Source: DALYJJ01 sp031969915
GTDB taxonomy: Bacteria; Acidobacteriota; Terriglobia; Bryobacterales; Bryobacteraceae
DNA: 44,372 nucleotides
Assembly: GCA_031969915.1 (NCBI GenBank)
Contig: DALYJJ010000039.1
Location: forward strand, 1 to 44,372
Reading direction: 5' to 3'
Part shown: piece by piece, positions 1-7,551 of the stretch
How positions within the stretch are numbered: position 1 is the first letter of the stretch
Layout: every line of letters starts with the position of its first letter
Translations under genes and position numbers: made by a program
The notes under the pieces: model-generated
Databases searched by the model: none
What the model saw: the letters and a program-made list of their open reading frames with translations, nothing else
What the model was told of the DNA's origin: nothing

Positions 1-220
1 GGAAGAACGTGGCCCGCGCGCCGTGCCGCCCCAGAATCGCCAGAATGCGGGGCGTCGATTCGCTGGGGCCGTCGTCGAAGGTGAGCGCCACCGCCGGCCG
101 TTCCCGTGCGCCGCGCCACACAAATCGCCCGAAGAACGGCGACGATTTCCCGCGCACCGCCCACGCGGCCGCCGCCGCCGCCACCGCCGCGGCCCCGGCG
201 AGCGCGGGCGCGACGCTCAT
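1..220 (-). CDS. polysaccharide deacetylase (NodB fold), N-terminal part only
   Basis: This is the first ~73 codons of a gene that runs off the left edge. The protein begins MSVAPALAG, followed by an Ala-rich hydrophobic stretch (about residues 3-22) that looks like a membrane anchor or signal sequence. It then reads into ALTFDDGPSESTPRIL and RHGARATFF. TFDDGP is motif 1 of the NodB/carbohydrate esterase 4 family; its first Asp is the catalytic base and the second binds the metal. These enzymes remove N- or O-acetyl groups from chitin-like oligosaccharides, peptidoglycan or exopolysaccharide. The start codon lies one base after the stop of the upstream enolase-superfamily gene, so the two are probably co-transcribed. 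The other motifs lie outside the window, so the substrate cannot be inferred. Confidence 0.85.
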   Translation of the reverse strand, partial: MSVAPALAGAAAVAAAAAAWAVRGKSSPFFGRFVWRGARERPAVALTFDDGPSESTPRILAILGRHGARATFF

Positions 221-221
221 C

Positions 222-1472
222 TCAATGCCCCCCGCCGCCTTCCGCCCACTGCACGCTGTGATCCGACGTTACCGCCCACCGCCCCTTCGGCGACGTGAGT
301 TCGAAGTACGACCAGGGCCCCGGAATCCAAGGGTACTTCTCGGCGATCGACTCGTCGATGTCCACCCCCAACCCGGGCTTGCGGTTCACGATCAGGTCGC
401 CGTGGTCGATCTCCAGCGGTTCCTTCAAAATCTCCGCCGCCAGCGGAAACGGGTACATGATCGGCCGCCCCGCCGTCGCATAACAGGGATACTCCAGCCA
501 CGACGCAACGCTCTCCGGCCAGCAGATGCCGAGATGCGCCGCCGCCACCACCTCAAGCGCCGTGCCCCAACTGTGGAAAGCGAAGCCGAGCCCCGAACGA
601 GCGATCTCGCCCATCACGCGCCGTCCCGTCGAGTACCCGCCCTGGCAGACCACGTCCATCTGCACGTAGTCCACGCACCCGGTCAGGATCAGGTCCAGGA
701 AACGCTCCTCACTCGGCTCGTGCTCGCCGCTCGCCAACGGCGCCAGGTCCTTCTCCTTCAGCCGGCGATAAGCCTGGTGATCGTCGGGCGGCAACGGCTC
801 TTCCAGCCACGCTATGCCGTATTCCGCCATCTGCTCCGCCAGGCGCTCGATGGTCTCCGCGGAGTAGCTCCGGTCGCCCATCCGCCACCACGTGTGCGCG
901 TCCACCATCAGATCGACGTCAGGCCCCACCGCGTCGCGCATGCGCCGCACCGTCTCCAGGTCGCGGTCCGGCCCCATCGCCGGACGCATCTTGTAAGCGC
1001 GGAAACCCAGTTTCGCAACCGCCGCGGCTTCTTCCGCGTACTTCTCGGGTGGCATGTACATGCCGGCGCTGCCGTAGAGCCGTATGCGGTCGCGCACCCT
1101 GCCGCCCAGCAACTCGGAGACAGGCAGCCCCCGGGACTTGCCGATCAGGTCGTAGAGAGCCACCTCCACTGAACAGTACGTCTTCGCCGTCTCCGGGTCC
1201 GCTCCGGGCCCCTTCAGGAACTGGACTCGTAACGCGTCCGGATCGCCGACATACCGGCCCTGCAGCCACGGCCCGATCGTTGTGGCGATCTGGTTCCGCG
1301 CCTTCTCGCTCCCCTGCCCCGGGGCATACCCCACCAACCCTTTGTCGGTCTCCACGCGGATCAACATCGCGTCGCGCTTCAGGATCGTCCGCTCGCCGCC
1401 GTAATAGCTCAGTTGCATCGGCTCCGGTAGCGGGTACGACAACAGGATCGGATGGACCGCCGTAATTCGCAT
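222..1472 (-). CDS. enolase-superfamily (mandelate racemase/muconate lactonizing type) sugar-acid dehydratase-like enzyme
   Basis: The protein has 416 residues. I chose the start at 1472 (MRITAVHPIL) because it matches the usual N-terminus of the family; a longer frame to 1535 adds an uncharacteristic stretch. Visible active-site features are Lys161 in AYKMRP (a K-x-R variant of the K-x-K motif), probable metal ligands Asp191 (VDAHTWW), Glu224 (WLEEP) and Glu250 (ASGEHE), then Asp273 and His300 (FHSWGTALE). The His/Asp pair is typical of the mandelate racemase subgroup, whose members mostly dehydrate acid sugars through an enolate. The substrate cannot be read from sequence. It precedes the polysaccharide deacetylase by one base, suggesting joint carbohydrate use. 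Confidence 0.88.
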   Translation of the reverse strand: MRITAVHPILLSYPLPEPMQLSYYGGERTILKRDAMLIRVETDKGLVGYAPGQGSEKARNQIATTIGPWLQGRYVGDPDALRVQFLKGPGADPETAKTYCSVEVALYDLIGKSRGLPVSELLGGRVRDRIRLYGSAGMYMPPEKYAEEAAAVAKLGFRAYKMRPAMGPDRDLETVRRMRDAVGPDVDLMVDAHTWWRMGDRSYSAETIERLAEQMAEYGIAWLEEPLPPDDHQAYRRLKEKDLAPLASGEHEPSEERFLDLILTGCVDYVQMDVVCQGGYSTGRRVMGEIARSGLGFAFHSWGTALEVVAAAHLGICWPESVASWLEYPCYATAGRPIMYPFPLAAEILKEPLEIDHGDLIVNRKPGLGVDIDESIAEKYPWIPGPWSYFELTSPKGRWAVTSDHSVQWAEGGGGH

Positions 1473-1541
1473 CGTTTGAAATGGTATCGCACGCGCGCAC
1501 CCGGCCTTGGAGGCCGGGACGCCGGATTGACGCAAAAAGCA

Positions 1542-1575
1542 TAAAAAAAGCCGGGCGTTGGTCAGACGCCCGGCT
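1542..1575 (-). terminator. rho-independent terminator of the molybdopterin-binding gene
   Basis: Read on the minus strand, a perfect 10-bp stem (AGCCGGGCGT / ACGCCCGGCT, 7-base loop) is followed at once by a run of seven T. It lies about 65 bases after the stop at 1641 and before the start at 1472, so it separates the two minus-strand units. It is the only classical stem-plus-U-tract terminator noticed in the window. Confidence 0.85.
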
Positions 1576-1640
1576 GAGGAGCACCCACTAGTCGCTCGGA
1601 GGTTGCGGCTAGTGGTAGTGGAGGAGTTCGTTGGGTGGGG

Positions 1641-2612
1641 CTATCCGAGCAGCCCGCCATGCCCGAGGCAGGCGATCTCCCATCCCGAAACCCGGTACCG
1701 CGCCAGCAGCGGCGGCAAAATCACGTCCACTACGTTTGTCTTCGCCGACCGGAAACACCCGGGAGCCGAAATCACCGGTATGTCGTCCTTGTACCCGAGC
1801 AGCAGCAGGTTGCCTGGCTCCACCGGCGCCAGAAAACGCTCGAACTGGCACTCGATGCGAGCCATTGCTCGTCCCACGATGTCATCCGGACCGGCCGGAG
1901 CCGTCGTTGACGCCACCAGGAGGACCGTCGGCTTCGCTCGCAGCACATGCTGGATCGACCGCGCGACCGCCGTCTCCTCTTCGATCGTCGAAAGAACGTA
2001 GCTGGCGCTCACACCGACGCGATCCAGCCGCTGGCGCATAATGTTTTCAAAGAGCTGCCGGGCGCGCTCCCCGCTGATCGGGTCGCTGTAGACGACCCCA
2101 ACCGAAGGCGTCCGGATCGGACGGGCCTGCAAAATCGGGCCCCGTTCTTTAAGGATACAGGTTACCGCCTCCAGTTGCGTTTTGGCAACAGCAAATGGAG
2201 AACTCTTAACCGTGGCGATCCGCTGCCCCGGGCTGGCGTAGCTGAAATTCCCCACCGTCGCGATCGCGACGCTCGACGTGCAGTTGATCTGTTTCAGGAG
2301 TTCGTCGTCCACCAGGATCGAGCAGTTCTCCGTGGCGACCAGGTTCGCACGTCCGCCCGAGGCCGGCCGGACTTCCAGGCATCCACAGCCGATCTCCGAC
2401 GCGACGGCGGCCACCGCGTCGTCCTCCCCGATCTCCCCGTCGTCCAGTTGTGTCACCCAGACCGTGTCGAGACCTTCCGTCTCCAGGAGACGGACATCCT
2501 CTTCACTCAGGATGTGCCCTTTGGCAAGCAGCTTCTTTCCGCTGGGACGGAAGATCGTGCAGCACAATACCCGCCCCGTACTCTCGCGGACTTCTACGGT
2601 CTGAGCTCTCAT
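1641..2612 (-). CDS. molybdopterin-binding (MoaB/MoeA-like) protein
   Basis: The protein has 323 residues. The N-terminal half (1-165) resembles the accessory part found in MoeA-like proteins. The second half (about 170-323) looks like a MoCF-binding fold: TPSVGVVYSDPISGERARQLFENIM opens it, an Asp/Gly-rich segment (TTAPAGPDDIVGRAM) follows, and it ends with DIPVISAPGCFRSAKTNVVD, a segment common in stand-alone molybdopterin-binding proteins encoded near molybdenum hydroxylases. It probably binds molybdopterin for cofactor maturation or delivery. No molybdoenzyme gene lies in this window, so the client is unknown. It is a single-gene unit with a recognisable promoter at 2704-2732 and terminator at 1542-1575. 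Confidence 0.72.
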   Translation of the reverse strand: MRAQTVEVRESTGRVLCCTIFRPSGKKLLAKGHILSEEDVRLLETEGLDTVWVTQLDDGEIGEDDAVAAVASEIGCGCLEVRPASGGRANLVATENCSILVDDELLKQINCTSSVAIATVGNFSYASPGQRIATVKSSPFAVAKTQLEAVTCILKERGPILQARPIRTPSVGVVYSDPISGERARQLFENIMRQRLDRVGVSASYVLSTIEEETAVARSIQHVLRAKPTVLLVASTTAPAGPDDIVGRAMARIECQFERFLAPVEPGNLLLLGYKDDIPVISAPGCFRSAKTNVVDVILPPLLARYRVSGWEIACLGHGGLLG

Positions 2613-2703
2613 TTCGGGCCTCCGAACTCACACCCACTTCCGGCTTGGCCACCGGCTCTATGCTCCGTCAGCCCGCCGTCCTAATAATTTGTTAGGTGAG
2701 TTC

Positions 2704-2732
2704 ATTAGAATGAATTCTCATAAGAATTGCAA
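2704..2732 (-). promoter_or_regulatory. promoter with spacer palindrome for the molybdopterin-binding gene
   Basis: On the minus strand, TTGCAA (2732-2727) and TCTAAT (2709-2704) are 17 bases apart, a good match to a housekeeping -35/-10 pair. A perfect inverted repeat AATTCT-CATA-AGAATT (2713-2728) fills the spacer, the usual place for a repressor operator. The surrounding ~60 bases are clearly AT-rich compared with the window. The predicted 5' leader is about 85 bases. Promoter and operator are inferences from sequence alone. Confidence 0.5.
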
Positions 2733-2832
2733 GAAATATTTCTTCCCAACGGTAAGTTCTGGCATCCGATGGACGCTTGCTGGATTGAACTGGCGGGATG
2801 CCGGGACTTAGAAATGAGCCCGGCAGTGTAGG

Positions 2833-3435
2833 TTATTTCAGCACTCGTGGAAGTGGCGCCTCAGGTGTTGATTTCTTCAGCAGTTTCTCGGGCGGACGGG
2901 GCTTCAGCTCCAGCACCACCGCCGTCTCATCGCAACACTGAAACTTAGGGCAACGGAGGCAATCCTTCCAGGCCTTTAGCGGGAGTTCATCGCGGTCAAC
3001 CTCACGGAATCCTAGCTTTCGGAAGAAGCCCGTAACGTAAGTGAAAGCGAAGACGGCGGTCAAATCGAACTGCCTCGCGTCGGCAATCAAAGCCTCCACC
3101 ACCTGCCGCCCCAATCCACTGCTCTGCGCCCCAGGATCCACGGCGAGGGATCGCACTTCCGCCATGGTCGGAGAATAGAAATGAAGGGCGCCGCAAGCGA
3201 CCACTCGAGAATCGGAAATCAGGACGACAAAATCCCGAATGTTCTCCGACATTTCAAACTCCGTCCGCGGCAGCATAATTCCCTTGCCCGCGAAGCCATT
3301 GATCAGCCGGAGGAGCTCGGGAATGTCCTGCATCGTCGCTTTGCGCGCCCGCGCCGTACCCGCAAACGCGGGCATCGGCCCCTCGGACTGCACCGGGGGG
3401 TTGGACAGTGTTTCGACCGGAATCAACCCGCTCAT
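2833..3435 (-). CDS. argA: GNAT acetyltransferase, probable short-form N-acetylglutamate synthase
   Basis: The protein has 200 residues from the ATG at 3435, which overlaps the argB stop by four bases (ATGA). This start is preferred over a longer frame because the longer N-terminus is the argB sequence read out of frame. Residues about 30-165 form one GNAT domain: RKATMQDIPELLRLINGF, the acetyl-CoA loop VDPGAQSSGLGRQVV, and FFRKLGFREVD. The tail CLRCPKFQCCDETAVVLEL, with paired cysteines and CDE, resembles short acetylglutamate synthases of the actinobacterial ArgA type. Position as third gene after argC and argB supports acetylation of glutamate, the first step of arginine synthesis. Another acetyl acceptor is possible. 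Confidence 0.78.
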   Translation of the reverse strand: MSGLIPVETLSNPPVQSEGPMPAFAGTARARKATMQDIPELLRLINGFAGKGIMLPRTEFEMSENIRDFVVLISDSRVVACGALHFYSPTMAEVRSLAVDPGAQSSGLGRQVVEALIADARQFDLTAVFAFTYVTGFFRKLGFREVDRDELPLKAWKDCLRCPKFQCCDETAVVLELKPRPPEKLLKKSTPEAPLPRVLK

Positions 3436-4205
3436 TCCGCCTCCAGCCGCGTGCCCGCGGCCTCGCCCGCCAGAATTCGCTCGACGATGCCCGGCGCCGC
3501 TCCCGGCGCAATCACCACCTGAGAGATCCCTGCCTGCAGCGCGGCCGTCGCGGCCTGCAACTTCGCCTGCATGCCGCCCGTGGCCACTCCCTCCGCGATC
3601 AGCTTCCCGCACTCCGCGATGGTCAACCGCTTCGCTACTCCGCCAGACCCGTCGCGAACCCCTTCCACGTCGGTGAGAAAAATCAGCCGTTCCGCTCCGA
3701 AACCAGCCGCGCAGGCCACCGCCATCTGGTCCGCGTTCACGTTGAATACGCGGCCCGCGCCATCGCCCGCCACGCAAGCCACCACCGGAACGAAGCCCCC
3801 TGCGGTGAGCGTTTCGAGCACCTCGGGCTGCGTCCGAACGATGCGGCCCACCGCGCCGAGCGCCGGATCCATCTGCTCGGCGATGGCCAGTCCCGCGTCC
3901 AACCCGCTTAGCCCCACCGCCGGCGCCCCCGCCGCCACCAGGGCCGCCACCAGCTCGTGATTCACCGAGCCGGCGAAGACTTTCAACAGAGCGTCGATGA
4001 CCTCCGGCGTGGTCACGCGCAGGCCGTTCACGAACGTGCTCTCGACACCGCGCTCGGCGAGAAAGCGCGTCATCTGCTTCCCGCCGCCATGAACTACGAC
4101 GAGCTTCGTATTACGCCTTGAAACACTTACCAGGTTCTCCGAAAGGCTTCGTAGATGCCCTTCGTCGTCGAGGAGCGTGCCGCCGAGTTTGACCAGGACC
4201 TTCAC
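3432..4205 (-). CDS. argB: acetylglutamate kinase
   Basis: The protein has 257 residues, the usual size for the amino-acid kinase fold. It phosphorylates the gamma-carboxylate of N-acetylglutamate with ATP, the second step of arginine synthesis. Visible family features are the N-terminal VKLGGTLLDD strand-loop, VVVHGGGKQMTRFL with the glycine-rich substrate loop, FVNGLRVTTPEV, VFNVNADQMAVACAA, and LIFLTDVEGVRDGSG near the nucleotide site. The start overlaps the stop of argC by four bases (ATGA) and its own stop overlaps the acetyltransferase start the same way, so the three genes are translationally coupled. I see no N-terminal helix of the kind linked to arginine feedback in hexameric enzymes. 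Confidence 0.95.
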   Translation of the reverse strand: MKVLVKLGGTLLDDEGHLRSLSENLVSVSRRNTKLVVVHGGGKQMTRFLAERGVESTFVNGLRVTTPEVIDALLKVFAGSVNHELVAALVAAGAPAVGLSGLDAGLAIAEQMDPALGAVGRIVRTQPEVLETLTAGGFVPVVACVAGDGAGRVFNVNADQMAVACAAGFGAERLIFLTDVEGVRDGSGGVAKRLTIAECGKLIAEGVATGGMQAKLQAATAALQAGISQVVIAPGAAPGIVERILAGEAAGTRLEAE

Positions 4206-5209
4206 AGCAGTCCCGCCGTTTCCGAAAAACCGAGCGCGAGATTCAGATTCTGCACCGCCTGCCCCGCTGCGCCTTTCACCAGGTTGTCGATCGCGCTCAC
4301 CACGACGGCGCGCCCCGTCGCCGGGTCCACCTTCACGCCGATATCGCAGAAATTGGTGTGTTGAACGGCATGCAAGTCGGGCGCCTTGCCGGCGTCGTAG
4401 AGCCGCACGAAGGGCTCGCCGCGATAGCGCTGTTCGTAGATCGCGATGAGGTCGGCGCCCGTGGTTCCAGGGGGCACGCGCAGGTAGATGGTCTCGAGAA
4501 TTCCCCGATCGAGAGGCAGCAATTGGGCCGTGAACAGGAACTCGCCCTCGGCGAGCCCGGAGTGCATCAATACCTCGGGAACATGGCGGTGATCGAGGAT
4601 CGAATAGGCGGAGAAGTTGGCCGAAACTTCGCAGAAATGGGTCTTCAATGTGGGTTTGCGGCCCGCCCCGCTGACGCCGCTTTTCGCATCGCAGACCACG
4701 CCCACCGCGCGGTCGAGCACGCCGGCCGCGGCCAGCGGCGCGATGGCGAGATTCGCCGCCGTCGGGTAGCAGCCAGGGTTTGCGATCAGGCGCGCGCCCG
4801 GAACCGCGGCGCGGCCGAACTCGGGAAGTCCGTAGACCGCCTCCGCCAGCAGCGCCGGCTGGGTGTGCGCTTCCTTGTACCAGCGCTGGTAGTTTTCCGC
4901 GGTTCCAAGGCGGAACGCGCCGCTGAGGTCGATGACTTTCGCGCCCGCGTCCAGGTATCCCGGCGTCAACTCCATGGAGACCTCGGGCGGCGTGGCGAGA
5001 AAGACCGCGGCCAGCCCGGCGCCGCGCACCGCCTCCGCCGTCGCCGGGCTCCGGCGCGGACCGCGATGGCCGCGAGGCGCGGGGCGGTCCTCGGAATCGG
5101 CGCGGTGCTCGAGCAGCACAGGCTCCACGTGCGGGTGGCGGCTGAGGATTCGAATCAACTCCGCGCCGCTGTAGCCGCGGAAACCAACGATTCCGACAGG
5201 GGATCGCAT
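4202..5209 (-). CDS. argC: N-acetyl-gamma-glutamyl-phosphate reductase
   Basis: The protein has 335 residues. It reduces acetylglutamyl phosphate to the semialdehyde with NADPH, the third step of arginine synthesis. VGIVGFRGYSGAELIRIL (residues 5-22) is the dinucleotide-binding loop, Cys147 in ANPGCYPT is the nucleophile, and LDHRHVPE (206-212) carries the catalytic His. Residues 37-65 are unusually rich in Arg and Pro and are the least conserved-looking part, but the frame is intact. It is the first gene of the argC-argB-acetyltransferase operon. No Shine-Dalgarno sequence lies 5-10 bases before the ATG; that space is occupied by an ARG-box-like site, so a leaderless or very short-leader transcript is likely. 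Confidence 0.95.
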   Translation of the reverse strand: MRSPVGIVGFRGYSGAELIRILSRHPHVEPVLLEHRADSEDRPAPRGHRGPRRSPATAEAVRGAGLAAVFLATPPEVSMELTPGYLDAGAKVIDLSGAFRLGTAENYQRWYKEAHTQPALLAEAVYGLPEFGRAAVPGARLIANPGCYPTAANLAIAPLAAAGVLDRAVGVVCDAKSGVSGAGRKPTLKTHFCEVSANFSAYSILDHRHVPEVLMHSGLAEGEFLFTAQLLPLDRGILETIYLRVPPGTTGADLIAIYEQRYRGEPFVRLYDAGKAPDLHAVQHTNFCDIGVKVDPATGRAVVVSAIDNLVKGAAGQAVQNLNLALGFSETAGLL

Positions 5210-5210
5210 C

Positions 5211-5244
5211 TGACTAAATATTCACGCTCCTGAATAAATATACC
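5211..5244 (-). promoter_or_regulatory. two tandem ARG-box-like operators upstream of argC
   Basis: On the plus strand, TGACT-AAAT-ATTCA (5211-5224) and TGAAT-AAAT-ATACC (5231-5244) are separated by six bases, giving a centre-to-centre distance of 20 bp. The ArgR consensus core is TGAAT-W4-ATTCA, and ArgR hexamers typically bind two such boxes about 20-21 bp apart. The first box has 9 of 10 specified positions, the second about 7. The proximal box ends two bases before the argC start codon, so binding would block both promoter and ribosome access. No argR gene is in the window; the regulator is inferred. Confidence 0.6.
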
Positions 5245-5273
5245 ACGCCGCGTCGCGCCGGACGGAGGCGGGT

Positions 5274-5741
5274 TCAGCGCTGTTCGGTGACCGAGCGCTC
5301 GGCGAGGTCGCCGAAGAGGGGCAGGCGGAAGGTTTCGTTCTGGCTGGTCTTGATGAGCATGAGGACCCAGGCGCCGATGATCACGGCCTTGAGGATCTTG
5401 GTGACGAAGCGGGGCCCGGGGACGAACTCGAAGATCGGGTCGGCCACCCAGTCCACCAGCAGCCAGCCGACGAAGATGTAGAGGCCCTGCCAGGCGTGGA
5501 AGCGCACGGTGAGGTCCGTGCGGAAGCGGTTGGCGGCGAGCACGGCGATGGCGGCGATCCAGCCGACCATGGGGATGTAGCACACGATGGAGGCGGTGCG
5601 GGGGTCGACGTTCTCAAAGATATCCTTGGCCGGAGGCGGCGATGCGGACGCGCCTCCGCCTTCACGCTGGCGCGCGCCGCAGCGGCCGCAGAAGGTGTCG
5701 GCCGGCTGCACCTGATTGCCGCACTGGGTGCAGAAGGGCAT
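5274..5741 (-). CDS. zinc-ribbon membrane protein (DUF4870-like)
   Basis: The protein has 155 residues. It starts MPFCTQCGNQVQPADTFCGRCG, a zinc ribbon with two CxxC pairs. A short Ala/Pro/Ser linker (about 26-45) follows, then a membrane domain with helices near 50-70, 82-103 and 112-130. The segment RFHAWQGLYIFVGWLL is characteristic of DUF4870/Tic20-like small membrane proteins. Function is unknown. It diverges from the metallo-beta-lactamase-fold gene, with only about 55 bases between the starts. Confidence 0.72.
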   Translation of the reverse strand: MPFCTQCGNQVQPADTFCGRCGARQREGGGASASPPPAKDIFENVDPRTASIVCYIPMVGWIAAIAVLAANRFRTDLTVRFHAWQGLYIFVGWLLVDWVADPIFEFVPGPRFVTKILKAVIIGAWVLMLIKTSQNETFRLPLFGDLAERSVTEQR

Positions 5742-5795
5742 ATCGATCTACTTTGTAATACGGTAGCAGCGGGCTGCCCGTTCCGCTATGGTACG

Positions 5796-6806
5796 ATGCC
5801 GCGCATGAGGCGTCACCTAGTACTTCTTGCCGGGCTGCTGGCGGCGCAGGTTCTGTTCGCCGCGAAGACTCTGGACCTCTACTTCATCGACGTTGAGGGC
5901 GGGCAGGCCACGCTGATCGTCACACCGGCGGGGCAATCGGTGCTGGTGGACGCGGGGTGGCCGGGCAACGAGGGACGGGACGCCACGCGCATTATTGCCG
6001 CCGCGAAGAAGGCGGGGGTGAAGCGAATCGACTACATGCTCACCACGCACTACCACCTGGACCATGTCGGAGGCGTGCCGCAGTTGGCCGAGAAGTTTCC
6101 GGTGGTGACCTTTGTGGACCACGGCGACAACACGGAGACGGGGCGCAGCGCGGAGCGGCTCTCGAGCGAGTACCAGCGCGTGATGGCGGCGGGCAAGCGG
6201 CTGCAGGTGAAGGCGGGCGACACGCTGCCGCTGAAGGACGTGGACCTGCGCTTTGTGGCGGCGCGCGGCGAGACGGTGAAGAGCGGCGGCGCGAAGAACG
6301 CCTTGTGCGCGGACGCGCAACGGCGAGCGGACGACGCTTCGGAGAACGCTCGATCGATCGGTTTCATCCTGTCCTGGGGCGACCGCTTCCGGTTCGTGGA
6401 TCTGGGCGACCTGACGTGGAACAAGGAACTCGACCTGGCCTGTCCCGAGAACGTGCTGGGGAAGGTGGACCTCTACCTGACGACGCACCACGGCCTGGAC
6501 CAATCGGGCCCGGCGGCGCTGGTGCACGCGGTGGCGCCGCGCGTGGCGGTGATGAACAACGGGGCGCGGAAGGGCGGCTCGCCCGCGGCGATCAAAATCG
6601 TGCGGAGTTCGCCGGGGCTGGAAGACCTTTGGCAACTGCACTACGCGGTGACGGCGGGAGCGGAGAGCAACGCCCCCGATGCGTTCATCGCGAACCTGGA
6701 CGAGGCGTGCGAAGGGCAATGGATCCGGGTGTCGGTGGACGCGACGGGTTCGTTCACGGTGTACAACAACCGCAACAAGCATCAGAAGGCGTACGCGCGG
6801 CGCTAG
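5796..6806 (+). CDS. secreted metallo-beta-lactamase-fold hydrolase (ComEC/competence-like)
   Basis: The protein has about 336 residues. Two in-frame ATGs (5796 and 5805) are both possible; neither has a clear ribosome site. The N-terminus MRRHLVLLAGLLAAQVLFAAK is a signal peptide. The mature part reads DLYFIDVEGGQATLIVTPAG, which matches the opening of ComEC-type metallo-beta-lactamase domains, followed by the metal motif TTHYHLDHVGG (HxHxDH). Later histidines or aspartates include VDHGDN, VDLGDLTWNKE and TTHHGLDQSG, filling the remaining metal positions. It probably hydrolyses a phosphoester or ester substrate in the periplasm. There is no transmembrane competence domain, so it is not ComEC itself. 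Its stop converges with the TetR gene. Confidence 0.82.
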   Translation: MPRMRRHLVLLAGLLAAQVLFAAKTLDLYFIDVEGGQATLIVTPAGQSVLVDAGWPGNEGRDATRIIAAAKKAGVKRIDYMLTTHYHLDHVGGVPQLAEKFPVVTFVDHGDNTETGRSAERLSSEYQRVMAAGKRLQVKAGDTLPLKDVDLRFVAARGETVKSGGAKNALCADAQRRADDASENARSIGFILSWGDRFRFVDLGDLTWNKELDLACPENVLGKVDLYLTTHHGLDQSGPAALVHAVAPRVAVMNNGARKGGSPAAIKIVRSSPGLEDLWQLHYAVTAGAESNAPDAFIANLDEACEGQWIRVSVDATGSFTVYNNRNKHQKAYARR

Positions 6807-6817
6807 CGCGGGCGGCG

Positions 6818-6842
6818 CGGCGGCGCGAGCCGTTCGCCGCCG
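6818..6842. terminator. terminator-like hairpin between convergent genes
   Basis: A perfect 8-bp stem (CGGCGGCG / CGCCGCCG, 9-base loop) fills the gap between the convergent stops at 6806 and 6843. It has no T-run on either strand, so intrinsic termination is only inferred from position and stem stability. Confidence 0.35.
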
Positions 6843-7418
6843 TTACTCCGGCTGCTCGCCCAGCAGGTCCGCTCGGGCGGTCTTCAGGTAGTGCCGGAAG
6901 GGCTGTTCCGACCCCATGCCTCGGGCGAGCACCAGGCTTCCCTGGAGCATGACCACGGCCCGTTCCGCGCGGCGTCGCGCGGCGGGCTTGTCGATGCCGG
7001 CTTCGACGAGTACGTCGCTCAGGGTCTCGATCCAGACCTTGAATGTCTGCTGAATGAGCTTCGTGAAAGGACCACCCTGGATGCGGGTGGCGGACAGCAT
7101 GTTCAGGAGACAAGCCTGCCGCCCGCCCGAGTAGAATTCGTCCAGCCGTTTCAACATCCCCTGGATCTTCGCGGCGGGATCGCCGGGCTCTTGCAGGGGC
7201 TTGAGGACGTTCTCGGACAACCAGGTTCCTGCCGCCAGCAACACCTCGGTCGCCATCTGCTCCTTTCCACCCGGGAATCGATGATAGAGGCTCGCCTTCT
7301 GGAGGCCGGTCGCGGCGGAGAGCATGGACAGGGATGCGCCCTCGTAGCCGGTTTCACGGAAGACCTTGCCAATTTGGGCGATCAGATCGTCGTTGCTCGT
7401 TGCAGCCTTGCGTCCCAT
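6843..7418 (-). CDS. TetR-family transcriptional regulator
   Basis: The protein has 191 residues. Residues about 8-55 form the TetR DNA-binding domain (IAQIGKVFRETGYEGASLSMLSAATGL, then KASLYHRFPGGKEQM). The C-terminal helical domain is of the type found in TetR_C_33/AcrR-like proteins that sense small hydrophobic molecules. Two near-identical palindromes in the intergenic region (7454-7467 and 7513-7526) fit autoregulation together with control of the divergent DsrE-like/flavin split-barrel operon. The ligand is unknown; the flavoprotein neighbour hints at an oxidant or electrophile. Confidence 0.92.
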   Translation of the reverse strand: MGRKAATSNDDLIAQIGKVFRETGYEGASLSMLSAATGLQKASLYHRFPGGKEQMATEVLLAAGTWLSENVLKPLQEPGDPAAKIQGMLKRLDEFYSGGRQACLLNMLSATRIQGGPFTKLIQQTFKVWIETLSDVLVEAGIDKPAARRRAERAVVMLQGSLVLARGMGSEQPFRHYLKTARADLLGEQPE

Positions 7419-7445
7419 CCGCGCGCGGGCCTCCTACCGCCCGCC

Positions 7446-7527
7446 AGTATATCACCGAACGATCGGTAAAAAATATCTTGACGGCGGACGGCCGGCCTGG
7501 TATTCTTATTTTACCGACCGATCGGTA
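7446..7527. promoter_or_regulatory. divergent promoters with two TetR operators
   Basis: Two 14-bp sites, ACCGAACGATCGGT (7454-7467) and ACCGACCGATCGGT (7513-7526), share the half-site ACCGA/TCGGT and lie 59 bp apart. For the plus-strand operon, TTGACG (7478-7483) and TATTCT (7501-7506) are 17 bases apart, and the second operator starts where transcription should start. For tetR, TATACT on the minus strand (7451-7446) lies just downstream of the first operator, which would sit in the promoter spacer. Each site is therefore placed to block one promoter. Confidence 0.75.
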
Positions 7528-7551
7528 TAACAGAAAAGAGAGGCAGAACAG

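Noticed and set aside
37..1172. A plus-strand reading frame across the enolase-superfamily gene
   Set aside because: Its sequence is Arg/Pro/His-rich with no protein-like pattern. It is the complement of a well-supported gene, as are most other long opposite-strand frames here.
3436..3777. A longer start for the acetyltransferase gene
   Set aside because: The added ~114 residues are argB read in another frame and are Gly/Arg-rich without any fold signature. The ATGA overlap at 3432-3435 gives a better start.
4960..5100. A possible double frameshift in argC (Arg/Pro-rich residues 37-65)
   Set aside because: The frame is open, flanking motifs are in order, and this stretch is variable between ArgC proteins.
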